NCBI RefSeq assembly: GCF_003319115.1
Contig: NZ_QOHF01000017.1
Span: 1-64,000 of the forward strand
Direction: 5' to 3'
Source of the DNA: Geodermatophilus sp. TF02-6
GTDB taxonomy: Bacteria > Actinomycetota > Actinomycetes > Mycobacteriales > Geodermatophilaceae
DNA: 64,000 nt
How positions within the stretch are numbered: position 1 is the stretch's first letter; each line of letters begins with the position of its first letter. Position numbers and translations under genes: made by a program. The notes under the pieces are model-generated. The model was not told where the DNA came from and did no database searches. It saw only the letters and a list, made by a program, of their open reading frames with translations. This document shows positions 29,786 to 38,399 of the stretch, in pieces.

Positions 29786-30369
29786 GGCCGGTCGGCCCGC
29801 GGGGCCGGCGACGGCAGCGGCAGGCGGGCGCCGAGGATCGCGAAGGGGCGGGAGTCGCCGGGGAAGTGGTGGTTGCGGGCCAGGTCGACGAAGCCGTCGG
29901 CGTGGTAGAGCCGGAAGGCCTTGGTGTCGGCGTCCGGGGTGGACAGCAGCGCCGTCGGGTACGGCAGGCCGGCCAGCAGGGCGTGCAGCAGCTGGCGGCC
30001 CAGCCCGCGGCTCTGGGAGTCGGGGTGGACGTGCAGCTCGCAGACCTCGAAGGCGCCGGGCAGCCACCGCTTCGCCGTGCGCCGGTCGAGCGCGGCGCGC
30101 ACCTGGTCGTGCCACCACTGGCCGGGAGTGATCAGGTACCCGTAGCCGAACCCGACGAGGACCTCGCCCTCCCGGGTCGGCACGAAGGCGCCCACCGCCC
30201 GGAAACCGGCGCGCTCGCTGTGCTGGATGGCGTAGCCGTAGCGGCCGGCCACCACCGACGACGCGTAGCCCATCGCCGCGCCGTAGATCGCCAGGGCCTC
30301 GTGCATGTGGTCGCGCAGCCAGCCGGTGGACAGCTCGGTGACCCGCGCGGCAGGCGTCGTACCGGTCAT
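29782..30369 (-). CDS. GNAT-family N-acetyltransferase
   Basis: A 195-residue acetyltransferase. The acetyl-CoA loop is in LHVHPDSQSRGLGRQLLHALL (residues 112-132), preceded by the beta-strand FEVCEL, with FRLYHADGFVDL near the end. The N-terminal half (GYASSVVAGRYGYAIQHSERAGFRAVGAFV) is specific to an actinobacterial group related to Rv2170, which lies in the equivalent place in M. tuberculosis. Coupled to YbaK (ATGA) and CrtO (GTGA). The substrate is unknown. Confidence 0.8.
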   Translation of the reverse strand: MTGTTPAARVTELSTGWLRDHMHEALAIYGAAMGYASSVVAGRYGYAIQHSERAGFRAVGAFVPTREGEVLVGFGYGYLITPGQWWHDQVRAALDRRTAKRWLPGAFEVCELHVHPDSQSRGLGRQLLHALLAGLPYPTALLSTPDADTKAFRLYHADGFVDLARNHHFPGDSRPFAILGARLPLPSPAPRADRP

Positions 30370-30878
30370 GACGCGGTCGCCTCCGCGACCTCGGCCGGGT
30401 CGTCCCCGACCTCGGCCGCCGTGCCGCCGGTCAGCCGCAGCAGCTCTGCGTAGCTGGTGGGGAAGACCGCGTGCGGGTGCCCCGCGGCGGCCCAGACCCG
30501 GTCGTACCGGGCGAGCTCGACGTCGACCAGGGTGTCGATCGGCTCGGGGTGCCCGATGGGGGCGACCCCGCCGATGGGCTGCCCGGTGTGCCGGCGGACG
30601 AAGTCGGGGGAGGCCGGGCGCATCCCGGGGACGCCGAGCAGCGCGGCCACCTTGGCCACGTCGACCCGGTGGGCCCCGCTGGTGAGCACGAGCAGCGGCG
30701 CGCCGTCGACGTCGAACACCAGGCTGTTGGCGATCGCCCCGACCGGGACGCCGAGCCCGGCCGCGGCCTCGGCGGCGGTGCGGGCGCCCTCGGGGAGCTC
30801 GAGCACCTGCCCGGTCGCCCCCGCGTCGGCCAGCAGTCGGGCGATCGCGGCCACGCGGGGGTGCGGCGGGGCGTCCAC
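30366..30878 (-). CDS. YbaK/ProX-family aminoacyl-tRNA deacylase
   Basis: A 170-residue single-domain protein. VGAIANSLVF, the Ala-rich helix, SGAHRVDVAKVAALLG and TGQPIGGVAPIGHPEPIDTLVDVEL are the family landmarks; the GGV(A/S)P(I/F)G loop is the substrate pocket. Such proteins hydrolyse mischarged Cys-tRNA(Pro) or Ala-tRNA(Pro). It heads the operon leading to crtO-cruF. GTG at 30878 is chosen because GGGAG lies nearby; a more upstream start would add residues of low similarity. Confidence 0.82.
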   Translation of the reverse strand: MDAPPHPRVAAIARLLADAGATGQVLELPEGARTAAEAAAGLGVPVGAIANSLVFDVDGAPLLVLTSGAHRVDVAKVAALLGVPGMRPASPDFVRRHTGQPIGGVAPIGHPEPIDTLVDVELARYDRVWAAAGHPHAVFPTSYAELLRLTGGTAAEVGDDPAEVAEATAS

Positions 30879-30960
30879 GCCGGGAAGTCTCCCACTCGGC
30901 GCGGCATCCGGCCCGACCTGCTGGACGCACGGCTCTGGCGCCGCTGTCTGCGCGGATGCG

Positions 30961-31179
30961 ATGACTGTGGCGGCATCCGAGGTCCCGATGATGGACCCTG
31001 ACGTCGGGGTGAAGACCGACAAGGCGTCGGGCATCGTCAACGACCCCAACGACTGGTCCCGCGAGGTCGGCGACCCGCGCTACATCCTCGACCTGCTCGC
31101 CCGCATCGTGACAGTCTCGCTGGAGACCATGCGCATCGTCGACGCCCTGCCCGCCCTGGACATCCGGCCGGCGGGCTGA
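30961..31179 (+). CDS. Small protein of unknown function, partner of nuclease-like gene
   Basis: A 72-residue protein (or 63 from ATG at 30988). The second half, DPRYILDLLARIVTVSLETMRIV, looks like one amphipathic helix. I do not recognise the family. Its TGA shares an A with the ATG of the next gene (TGATG), so the two form a two-gene unit. A decayed copy of its 3' end lies about 570 bases downstream. An antitoxin-like or chaperone role for the nuclease-fold partner is possible but unproven. Confidence 0.5.
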   Translation: MTVAASEVPMMDPDVGVKTDKASGIVNDPNDWSREVGDPRYILDLLARIVTVSLETMRIVDALPALDIRPAG

Positions 31180-31592
31180 TGCGCGGCGACGAGGCTCGCG
31201 TGGTCGACGTCTTCTGCGCCTTCCTCGAAGGTGACGGCTGGCAGGTGACCCACGAAGTGGAGTTCGTGGACGTGGTCGCGCACAAGGACGGCACGACGAT
31301 CTACGCCGAGGCCAAGGGGCGCACCGCCAGCCCCGGCCTCGACACGATGTACGGCCAACTGCTGCGTCGCATGGGAGACGAACCGAGGTCGCGCACCCGC
31401 TGTGCGGTCGTCGTCCCGGACACCGCCCTGTCTGCCGCCAAGCGGGTGCCGACGTGGGTGCGATCTCGGCTCGGCGTCGACGTGTACGCGGTCGACGCGG
31501 ACGGTCGGGTGGAGCTGCACGGGTCTACCGCCCTGACCGATCCGGCCAACTTCCAGCCTGTGCCGGTGGAGGACGACGAGGGGGAGCGATGA
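31179..31592 (+). CDS. PD-(D/E)XK nuclease-like protein
   Basis: A 137-residue protein. The helix VVDVFCAFLEGDGWQV, then EVEFVDVVAHKDGTTIYAEAKGRT (residues 27-50) gives the E...D...(E)xK pattern of the PD-(D/E)XK nuclease fold, followed by a helix DTMYGQLLRRMGD and strand RCAVVVPD. It resembles restriction-endonuclease-like families (Mrr/DUF-type). It may be a defence or DNA-repair nuclease. Coupled to the small upstream gene. The start ATG is fixed by the TGATG junction. Confidence 0.65.
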   Translation: MRGDEARVVDVFCAFLEGDGWQVTHEVEFVDVVAHKDGTTIYAEAKGRTASPGLDTMYGQLLRRMGDEPRSRTRCAVVVPDTALSAAKRVPTWVRSRLGVDVYAVDADGRVELHGSTALTDPANFQPVPVEDDEGER

Positions 31593-31659
31593 AGCTGATG
31601 GCATCCCTGAGCTCAGCGTTCCGGAGCCGGTGAAGACCTCGGGCTCGTCGCCCAGCGAA

Positions 31660-31755
31660 TCGCGGTCGAGAAGTCGTCACCGTCTCGCTGGGGACCCGCG
31701 CACCGTCCATGCCCTGCTCGCCCTCGACACCTGGCCGGGTCCCCTGACATGACGG
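31660..31755 (+). pseudogene. Decayed copy of the end of the small gene at 30961-31179
   Basis: Bases 31676-31752 align with 31108-31181: GTCACCGTCTCGCTGGGGAC against GTGACAGTCTCGCTGGAGAC, then CCCTGCTCGCCCTCGACA against CCCTGCCCGCCCTGGACA, ending at TGACATG against TGATG. A small indel shifts the frame. The similarity is roughly three quarters by eye. It shows the two-gene unit was once tandemly duplicated. The rest of the 31593-31898 gap holds no gene I can support. Confidence 0.6.
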
Positions 31756-31898
31756 GCGAGTACGGGTACCGAGGGCGCGCAACCGAGCGCCACGGATGTG
31801 TCACGTCGGTTCGGCTGCGGGTGACTCCGTGTCCGGGTCCGCTTCGCGCACGTATCTGACCAGCCAGAATCGTCAGACCCCGTGGTTACCGTGCAGCC

Positions 31899-33467
31899 AT
31901 GGAGGACGGAGGGGTGCCGCGGTCACCGGAGGAGGGCGAGCCGGTCCCCGTCCTGCCCTCGGAGGTGGTCTCGCCGCAGCTGGGTGAGCTGGAGCTGGTC
32001 TGCGACATCTGGTCGGCCGATGCGCACATGGCCCGCGAGCACGCCCGCCAGGCCGCCACCATCGCAGAGCTGGCCCGCCGGCGCTCGGCCGAGCGCGACC
32101 GCGACTTCGGTCCCCGGGGTGGGCCGGGGCCGGACTCGCGGGCGATGCGCCCGGCCGCGCTCGCCGACGTGTCCGACGACTTCGTGACCGAGCTGGCCCT
32201 CATCCGCCACTGCTCGGAGGCCGAGGCCTCCCGGCTGGCGGTCGAGTCGCTGCTGCTCACCACCAAGCTGGCCGCCACCTGGTCGGCGCTGTACGCGGGG
32301 CGGCTGACGGTGCGCAAGGCGCGGATCCTGCTCGACCTGCTCGGCGACGTCGACGACGCCGTCGCCGCCGGAGTTCAGGCGCGGGTGCTGGACGGCGCCG
32401 AGGACTGTCCGTCGTCCCGGCTGGGCGACCGGGCCCGTTACCACCTGTACCGGGTGGACGCCGAGGCCAAGGAGCGCCGCCGCAAGGAGGCCGAGCGCAA
32501 GGCCGACGTGCACGTGGAACGCACCGCCGACGATCTCGGTCGCCTGGTGATCGAGGGGCCGCTGCCGGCCGTGTACGCCGCTCGCGACGCGGTCGACCAG
32601 TACGCGCGGTGGATGCGTGCCGACGGCGACGACCGTCCGATGGGCCTGCTGCGCTCGGCCGCGGCGCTGGATCTGATCCTGCGGCCGTGGGACACCAGTC
32701 GCCCACCCGTGACCGCGCAACTGCTCCTCCACGTCGCACTGCCCTCGCTGCGACCCGACGCGCCGGTCGGCGCGGCACCGGCGGAGATGGACGGCCAGGT
32801 CATCTCGGCGGCCCAGTGCCGCGAGATCCTGGCCTCCCTGGACGTGCTCGGATTGCGCCCGCCACCGACCGGTGGGTCGATCGCCGTCGCGATCGACGAC
32901 GCGGCTACCGGCGAGACCATCGCCGTGGCCACCCGCGCCGAGCTCCGCCGCGCCGCCGGACGGGGTCGCCGGGTCCGCCGCCGAGGTCGGCCGGGTGTCG
33001 GCCGGCCCACCCCCACAGCAGAGCAGTCTGCCGCAGCAACCGGCGCGTCCAGCGGAGTGGCACCGGCCGGCGAGGTGGATGACGGGCCCGGACTTCGACC
33101 TCCCGGGCCGACCCGCTGTTACCGGCCGAGGGTGGCCCAGCGTCACCTCGTCACGGTCCGTGACCGGCACTGTCGCATGCCGGGGTGCCGCCGCCGTCCC
33201 GGCCGCTGCGACATCGACCACGGGCAGGCCTACGCCGACGGCGGGCCCACCGCCTGCTGGAACCTCTGCTGTCTCTGCCGGCGACACCACCGGATCAAGA
33301 CGTTCGCCCGCGGCTGGTCCTTCACCCTGCTCCCCGACGGCCGGCTGGCGGTCCGCACGCCGTCAGGGGTCTCCCGAACGACCCGCCCACCCGGCTGGTA
33401 CCACGACCCCGAACCCGACCCGCCCTGGCTCGACGAGCTCGCGCCACCCGACCCGTTCCGCACGTGA
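31899..33467 (+). CDS. DUF222 / HNH endonuclease-domain protein
   Basis: A 522-residue protein of the 13E12-like family abundant in actinobacteria. The long N-terminal DUF222 region (FVTELALIRHCSEAEASRLAVES to VIEGPLPAVYAARDAVDQYAR) is helical. The C-terminal HNH motif is CRMPGCRRRPGRCDIDHGQA, then YADGGPTACWNLCCLCRRHHRIK, with the zinc Cys pairs and catalytic His. These genes are often multi-copy and behave like selfish or intron-homing elements; their function is not settled. The surrounding gaps have lower coding density, consistent with an accessory patch. Confidence 0.85.
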   Translation: MEDGGVPRSPEEGEPVPVLPSEVVSPQLGELELVCDIWSADAHMAREHARQAATIAELARRRSAERDRDFGPRGGPGPDSRAMRPAALADVSDDFVTELALIRHCSEAEASRLAVESLLLTTKLAATWSALYAGRLTVRKARILLDLLGDVDDAVAAGVQARVLDGAEDCPSSRLGDRARYHLYRVDAEAKERRRKEAERKADVHVERTADDLGRLVIEGPLPAVYAARDAVDQYARWMRADGDDRPMGLLRSAAALDLILRPWDTSRPPVTAQLLLHVALPSLRPDAPVGAAPAEMDGQVISAAQCREILASLDVLGLRPPPTGGSIAVAIDDAATGETIAVATRAELRRAAGRGRRVRRRGRPGVGRPTPTAEQSAAATGASSGVAPAGEVDDGPGLRPPGPTRCYRPRVAQRHLVTVRDRHCRMPGCRRRPGRCDIDHGQAYADGGPTACWNLCCLCRRHHRIKTFARGWSFTLLPDGRLAVRTPSGVSRTTRPPGWYHDPEPDPPWLDELAPPDPFRT

Positions 33468-33641
33468 GGCGGCCGGTCGACGAGGGGCTGGTCCGGCATC
33501 CGGCGGCGACAGTCCTTGGTCAGTACCCGTTCGTGGAGATCGATTTTCCTGTGGCTGCGTGGAACGCCGATGTGCGCAGTACCTGACGAGGCCGTGTGCC
33601 CGATGGCGCGTATGCATGTCCGCACGGTGCGCACGTCCAGC
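33468..33641. other. Non-coding stretch between HNH gene and SOS operon promoter
   Basis: I see no supportable gene. A local run (around 33520-33560) is less GC-rich than its surroundings, which fits remnant acquired DNA beside the HNH gene. Confidence 0.4.
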
Positions 33642-33694
33642 TTGACGTTGGCGGCAAGATGAGGTCTACTCGATGTATTCGAACACCAGTTCGA
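33642..33694 (+). promoter_or_regulatory. LexA-controlled promoter of the dnaE2 operon
   Basis: TTGACG (33642-33647) and TCTACT (33665-33670) are spaced by 17 bases. Right after them TCGAACACCAGTTCGA (33679-33694) is a perfect actinobacterial SOS box (TCGAAC-N4-GTTCGA). The box would cover the transcription start. LexA binding there should repress the DUF6504-HEPN-dnaE2 operon until DNA damage. Confidence 0.88.
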
Positions 33695-33789
33695 ACTACG
33701 TCGGCCCTCCCGCCGCACCCGGGTCCTTCCCCACCCGGTGCGGTGGGTCGGGCCGGTCGAGGCGGCGAGCAGCGGTGGGGAGTCGTGGC

Positions 33790-34116
33790 ATGAGCCGGGT
33801 GCTGAGCGGGGTCGGCGGTCGGGTCGGCGAGCAGGTGCAGGTCGAGCCCGGCCCGCTCGGCCCGGCGCAGTTCTGGCGCGGGCGGTCGCGCTACGTCGTG
33901 GGAGAGCTGCTCGACTCGTGGGTGGAGACCGCCCCGTGGTGGCAGTGTGCGCCCGAGGTGGTCGGCGGCGCCTCCGCCGACCTGGTCGCCACCCGCGAGG
34001 TGTGGCGGGTGGAGGCGGTCCGGGCCGGCCGGTCGCGGACGAGCTCTGCCGGCGTCTTCGACCTCAGCTGGGAGTCCGCCGCCAACCGCTGGTCGCTCGT
34101 GCGGGTGCACGACTGA
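33790..34116 (+). CDS. DUF6504 family protein of the SOS operon
   Basis: A 108-residue small basic/acidic protein. Conserved features are PAQFWRGRSRYVVGELLDSWVETAPWW and REVWRVEAVRAGR, ending in DLSWESAANRWSLVRVHD. Family members sit beside dnaE2/DinB-like genes in actinobacteria, hinting at a role in translesion synthesis, but no activity is known to me. The stop TGA shares a base with the next ATG. The first gene after the LexA box; about 95 bases of leader. Confidence 0.8.
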   Translation: MSRVLSGVGGRVGEQVQVEPGPLGPAQFWRGRSRYVVGELLDSWVETAPWWQCAPEVVGGASADLVATREVWRVEAVRAGRSRTSSAGVFDLSWESAANRWSLVRVHD

Positions 34117-34598
34117 TGGGTGCCGTCCGCGCCGTGGCCGACCAGCTGCCCCTGCCCCCGCCGCTGCCACCCGCGGCCAGCCAGCTGCTCGACCAGGCCC
34201 ACCGGGCGCTGGCCGAGGCGGCGGCGAGCACCGATGCCCGGCAGCGCTACGCCACCGCTCACCTGGGCGCGCTGCGCGCCGCCGCGGCGGTGCTGGCCGC
34301 CCGCACCCGGCCGGAGTCCGGGCGGCGGCGTCCGCGCAGCGCCTGGGTGCTGCTCGGGCAGGTCGCGCCGGAGCTGGAGGAGTGGGCCACCTTCTTCGCC
34401 GCCGGGGCCGCCAAGCGGGCCGCCGCGGAGGCCGGCCTCTCCCGGGCGGTGACCGAGCGCGAGGCCGACGACCTCGTCCGCGACGTCCGCACCTTCCTCA
34501 CCGTGGTCGAGGACGCTGTGGGCAGCACGCCGTCACCCGGGTCCCCCCGTCCGGAGCGTCCACGCGTGGTCGGCGTCGAGCCCCGGAACAGGAGGTGA
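34116..34598 (+). CDS. SAV_6107-type HEPN domain protein
   Basis: A 160-residue all-helical protein. LLDQAHRALAEAAASTDARQRYATAHLGALRAAAAVLAAR spans two helices of the HEPN fold. RRRPRSAWVLLGQVAPELEEWATFFAAGAAKRAAAEAG completes it, with AVTEREADDLVRDVRTFLTVVE at the end. SAV_6107-like proteins are conserved next to dnaE2 in actinobacteria. Typical HEPN RNase RxxxxH is not evident, so it may be a structural partner of the polymerase. The stop overlaps dnaE2 (GTGA). Confidence 0.8.
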   Translation: MGAVRAVADQLPLPPPLPPAASQLLDQAHRALAEAAASTDARQRYATAHLGALRAAAAVLAARTRPESGRRRPRSAWVLLGQVAPELEEWATFFAAGAAKRAAAEAGLSRAVTEREADDLVRDVRTFLTVVEDAVGSTPSPGSPRPERPRVVGVEPRNRR

Positions 34599-37500
34599 GG
34601 GCCGACCCCTTCGTCCACCTCCACGTCGCCTCGGGCTACTCCATGCAGTACGGGGCCAACCACCCGGCCGACCTGGTCACCCGGGCCGCCGAGCACGGGA
34701 TGCCGGCCCTGGCGCTGACCGACCGCGACGGGCTCTACGGCACGGTGAAGTTCGCCCTGGCCTGCCGGGCGGCCGACGTCCGGCCGGTGTTCGGGGTGGA
34801 CCTCGCCGTCGTGCCCACGGTGGACAGCACGGTGCCGCCGGCCCTCGCCCCGGTGCTCGGTGGCGGGCACTCGCCGGAGCGGACGAGGTCGCGCCGACCG
34901 GGCGGGCCGGTCGACGGGTCCGGCCGGGCCGGGTCGGGACGCCGGGTGCCGGCCCGCGGCGGGGCCAGCGTCGACCCCCGGCTGCCTCGGGTCACCTTCC
35001 TCGCCCGGGACGGCGCTGGCTGGCGGTCGCTGTGCCGCTTGACCAGCGCCACCCACCTGCGCGGCACCCGGGGGGAACCGGTCAGTTCGCTGGCCCTGGC
35101 CGCCGAGCACGCCGCGGGGCTGATCGTGCTGCTGGGGCCCGACTCCCCGGTGGGCCGGGCGCTGGCCGCCGGCCGGGCCGACGTCGCCGCCGCCCGGCTG
35201 GACGCCTGGCGCGCGGTCTTCGGCTCGGGGTCCCTGGCGCTGGAGGTCGTGCACCACCGCGGCCGCGGTGACCGCGCCCGGGCGCAGCGGATGCTCCGGT
35301 TCGCCACCGCGCAGGGGGTGCCGGCGGTGCTGACCAACGCCGTGCGCTACGTCGACGCGCTCGACGCGCCGACCGCCGACGTCCTCGACGCCGCGCGGCG
35401 GCTCGTCCCGCTGGACGCCCGGCACGTCGACCGGCGCACCGCCGAGGGCCACCTGAAGTCGGGCAAGGAGATGGCCGAGGTCGCCGAGGACGTGATCGGC
35501 CCCGACCGCGACGCGGTGCGGCGACTGCTGGAGCGCACCGCCCGGCTGGCCGAGCAGTGCGCGGTCGACGTCCGGGCCGACCTCGGCATCGGCACGGTGC
35601 GCCACCCCGAGCTCGACGTGGTCACCACCCCGGCCGAGCGGGGGATGACCCCGTCACAGGTGCTGCGCGCCCGCTGCGAGGCCGGGCTGGGCCGGCGCGG
35701 GATGCCGCTGACCGAGCGGGTGCGGGGGCGGCTGGCCGACGAGCTGGCCGTCATCGACGACCTCGGCTACCCGTCCTACTTCCTCACCGTCGCCGACGTG
35801 GTCGACCTCATCACGGGCCTGGGGATCAGGGCGGCCGCCAGGGGCTCGGGCGCCGGCAGCCTGGTCACCTACCTGCTCGGCATCTCCGACGTCGACCCGA
35901 TCCGGTACGGCCTGCTGATGGAGCGCTTCCTCTCCCCGCTGCGCCACCAGCTGCCCGACGTCGACATCGACGTGGAGTCCGCCCGGCGGATGGAGGTCTA
36001 CGACGCGGTCCTCGACCGTTTCGGGGCGCAGCGGGTCAGCTGCATCTCGATGATGGACACCTACCGGGTGCGGCACGCCATCCGCGACGTCGGCGCCGCG
36101 CTGGGCCTCCCGCCGGCCGAGGTCGACGCGGTCGCCAAGGCCTTCCCGCACGTCCGGGCCAGCCAGGTGCACGCCGCGCTCAAGGACCTCCCGGAGCTGC
36201 GGGCCAGCCGGCTCGGATCCCGGCGCGGCGGCGGCTCCGGCGACCTCGACCTGCTCTTCGACCTCGTCGCCCGGCTCGACGGGCTGCCCCGGCACATCGC
36301 GCTGCACCCCTGCGGGGTGCTGCTCTCCGACGCCACGCTGCTCGACCGCACCCCGGTGGAGAACAGCCACCTGGGCTACCCGATGAGCCAGTTCGACAAG
36401 GACGACGTCGAGGAGCTCGGGCTGCTCAAGCTCGACCTGCTGGGCATCCGGATGCAGTCGGCGATCGCGCACGCCGTCGACGAGGTGGCCCGGGTCGACG
36501 GTGAGGTCGTCGACATCGACGCGGTCCCGCGGGACGACCCGACGACGTTCGAGCTGATCCGCAGCACCCGCACGCTCGGCATGTTCCAGATCGAGTCGCC
36601 GGGGCAGCGGGAGCTGGTCGGCAAGTTCGGGCCGCGGTCGTTCGAGGACATCGTCATCGACATCTCGCTGTTCCGGCCCGGGCCGGTGAAGAGCGACATG
36701 GTGACCCCGTTCCTCCTGGCCCGGAACGGCTGGCGGGAGCCGGTCTACCCGCACCGCGACCTCGCCTCCGTCCTCGAGGAGACCGCCGGGGTGGTCGTCT
36801 TCCACGAGCAGGTGCTGCAGATCGTGGCGCAGATGACCGGTTGCGACCTGGCCCAGGCCGACGAGGTGCGCCGGGCCTTTGGGGAGAAGGACCTCCACCC
36901 GGAGGTGCGCGCCTGGTTCATGCCCGAGGCGCTGCGGCGCTACCCGGTCGAGGTCGTCGAGCGGGTGTGGGAGGTGCTGGTCGCCTTCGGCTCGTTCGGT
37001 TTCTGCAAGGCCCACGCCGCGGCGTTCGCCCTGCCCACCTACCAGTCGGCGTGGCTCAAGACGCACCACCCCGCGGCCTTCCTCGCCGGGGTGCTCACCC
37101 ACGACCCGGGCATGTACCCGAAGCGGCTGATCCTCGACGACGCCCGCAACTTCGGCGTCCGGGTGCTGGGGCTGGACGTCAACGCCTCGACCGGCAGCTA
37201 CCGCGTCGAGCGGGTCGAGCCGGAGGAGGACGAGCGACCGTGGCGGCGTCCGGAGTGGATGCCGGCGTCGATGCCCGACCCGTCGCGCTACGGCATCCGG
37301 CTGTCCCTGGCCGACGTGAAGGGCATCTCGGAGGAGGAGGTGGCCCGCGTCGTCGCCGGGCAGCCCTTCCGGTCGCTGATCGACTTCTGGCACCGGGCGT
37401 CGGTGTCCCGGCCGGTAGCGGAGCGGTTGGTGCTGGCCGGCGGCTTCGACTCCCTCTACGGGTTCGGGGTGCGCGACCGCGAGGCCGGTCGGCCCACCCG

Positions 37501-38398
37501 CAGCCGCCGGCAGGTCACCCGCCGCGACCTGCTGCTGCAGATCGGCGAGCTGGACCGGTGGAGCCGCAGCGGGGCGAAGGCCGCCTCGGTCGGCCAGCTC
37601 AGCCTCGACCTGATGGGGCTGGCGCTCCCCGGCGAGGAGGCGGAGGAACCGGGTCTCGACTGGGCCACCGGCAGCGGGCTGCCCGAGTTCACCGACGCCG
37701 AGCTGGTGCGCGCCGAGCTGGAGGTGCTCGGCCTGGACGCCAGCCGGCACGTCGTGGACTTCTACCGGCCCTTCCTCGCCGCGCTCGGCGCGGTGCCGGC
37801 GGGGGAGCTGCTCGGCTGCCGCAGCGACGCGGAGGTGCTGGTCGCCGGGGTCAAGGTGGCGACCCAGACCCCGCCGATCCGCTCGGGCCGGCGGGTGGTG
37901 TTCGTGACCCTGGACGACGGCACCGGGTGCACCGACTCCACGTTCTTCGAGGACGCCCAGGGCCCCTACGCCGCCACGGTCTTCCACTCGTGGCTGTTGG
38001 TGATCCGCGGGGTGCTGCGCCGGACCGGTCCGCGGGGGGTCTCGCTGCGGGCCACCGGGGCGTGGGAGCTGCCGGCGTTGCACGAGGCCTGGGAGGTCGG
38101 CGGGGTGGCCGCGGTCGCCGAGCACATGGCCGCTGGGTGGGCGGGGGACGGCGACGAGTACACCGAGGCGGCGATCACCGGGGCGGCGGCCTCGCGCGGC
38201 TCTCGTCCGGTGGTGGTCAAGCCGGTGCTGGTGCACCCGACCGGCTTCCGCATGTCGCCCTACGCCGACATCAGGCCCGCCGGCGAGGACGCGATGACGG
38301 TGGCCCGGCGGGAGGCCGCGCAGCCGGAGACGTCGCGCCGGGGGACGTCGGCGCCGCGCAAGCTGTGGCACTCCAGCCCCGGCAGCCCCGGCCCCTGA
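34595..38398 (+). CDS. dnaE2: Error-prone DNA polymerase III alpha subunit (DnaE2)
   Basis: A 1267-residue C-family polymerase. The PHP domain is at the N-terminus (HLHVASGYSMQYGANHP, ALTDRDGLYG). The catalytic palm shows AARGSGAGSLVTYLLG and PDVDIDVESARR (around residue 455) with the catalytic Asp pair. A helix-hairpin-helix/thumb region and the OB-fold (LVAGVKVATQTPPIRSGRRVVFVTLDD) follow. The shorter length and the lack of a tau-binding tail fit DnaE2 rather than DnaE1. It acts with ImuA'/ImuB in damage-induced mutagenesis in mycobacteria. No imuB is adjacent here. LexA-controlled operon. Confidence 0.92.
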   Translation: MRADPFVHLHVASGYSMQYGANHPADLVTRAAEHGMPALALTDRDGLYGTVKFALACRAADVRPVFGVDLAVVPTVDSTVPPALAPVLGGGHSPERTRSRRPGGPVDGSGRAGSGRRVPARGGASVDPRLPRVTFLARDGAGWRSLCRLTSATHLRGTRGEPVSSLALAAEHAAGLIVLLGPDSPVGRALAAGRADVAAARLDAWRAVFGSGSLALEVVHHRGRGDRARAQRMLRFATAQGVPAVLTNAVRYVDALDAPTADVLDAARRLVPLDARHVDRRTAEGHLKSGKEMAEVAEDVIGPDRDAVRRLLERTARLAEQCAVDVRADLGIGTVRHPELDVVTTPAERGMTPSQVLRARCEAGLGRRGMPLTERVRGRLADELAVIDDLGYPSYFLTVADVVDLITGLGIRAAARGSGAGSLVTYLLGISDVDPIRYGLLMERFLSPLRHQLPDVDIDVESARRMEVYDAVLDRFGAQRVSCISMMDTYRVRHAIRDVGAALGLPPAEVDAVAKAFPHVRASQVHAALKDLPELRASRLGSRRGGGSGDLDLLFDLVARLDGLPRHIALHPCGVLLSDATLLDRTPVENSHLGYPMSQFDKDDVEELGLLKLDLLGIRMQSAIAHAVDEVARVDGEVVDIDAVPRDDPTTFELIRSTRTLGMFQIESPGQRELVGKFGPRSFEDIVIDISLFRPGPVKSDMVTPFLLARNGWREPVYPHRDLASVLEETAGVVVFHEQVLQIVAQMTGCDLAQADEVRRAFGEKDLHPEVRAWFMPEALRRYPVEVVERVWEVLVAFGSFGFCKAHAAAFALPTYQSAWLKTHHPAAFLAGVLTHDPGMYPKRLILDDARNFGVRVLGLDVNASTGSYRVERVEPEEDERPWRRPEWMPASMPDPSRYGIRLSLADVKGISEEEVARVVAGQPFRSLIDFWHRASVSRPVAERLVLAGGFDSLYGFGVRDREAGRPTRSRRQVTRRDLLLQIGELDRWSRSGAKAASVGQLSLDLMGLALPGEEAEEPGLDWATGSGLPEFTDAELVRAELEVLGLDASRHVVDFYRPFLAALGAVPAGELLGCRSDAEVLVAGVKVATQTPPIRSGRRVVFVTLDDGTGCTDSTFFEDAQGPYAATVFHSWLLVIRGVLRRTGPRGVSLRATGAWELPALHEAWEVGGVAAVAEHMAAGWAGDGDEYTEAAITGAAASRGSRPVVVKPVLVHPTGFRMSPYADIRPAGEDAMTVARREAAQPETSRRGTSAPRKLWHSSPGSPGP

Positions 38399-38399
38399 C

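Noticed and set aside
33555-33665. Short frames between the HNH gene and the SOS promoter
   Set aside because: No ribosome site or recognisable domain; they overlap the promoter.
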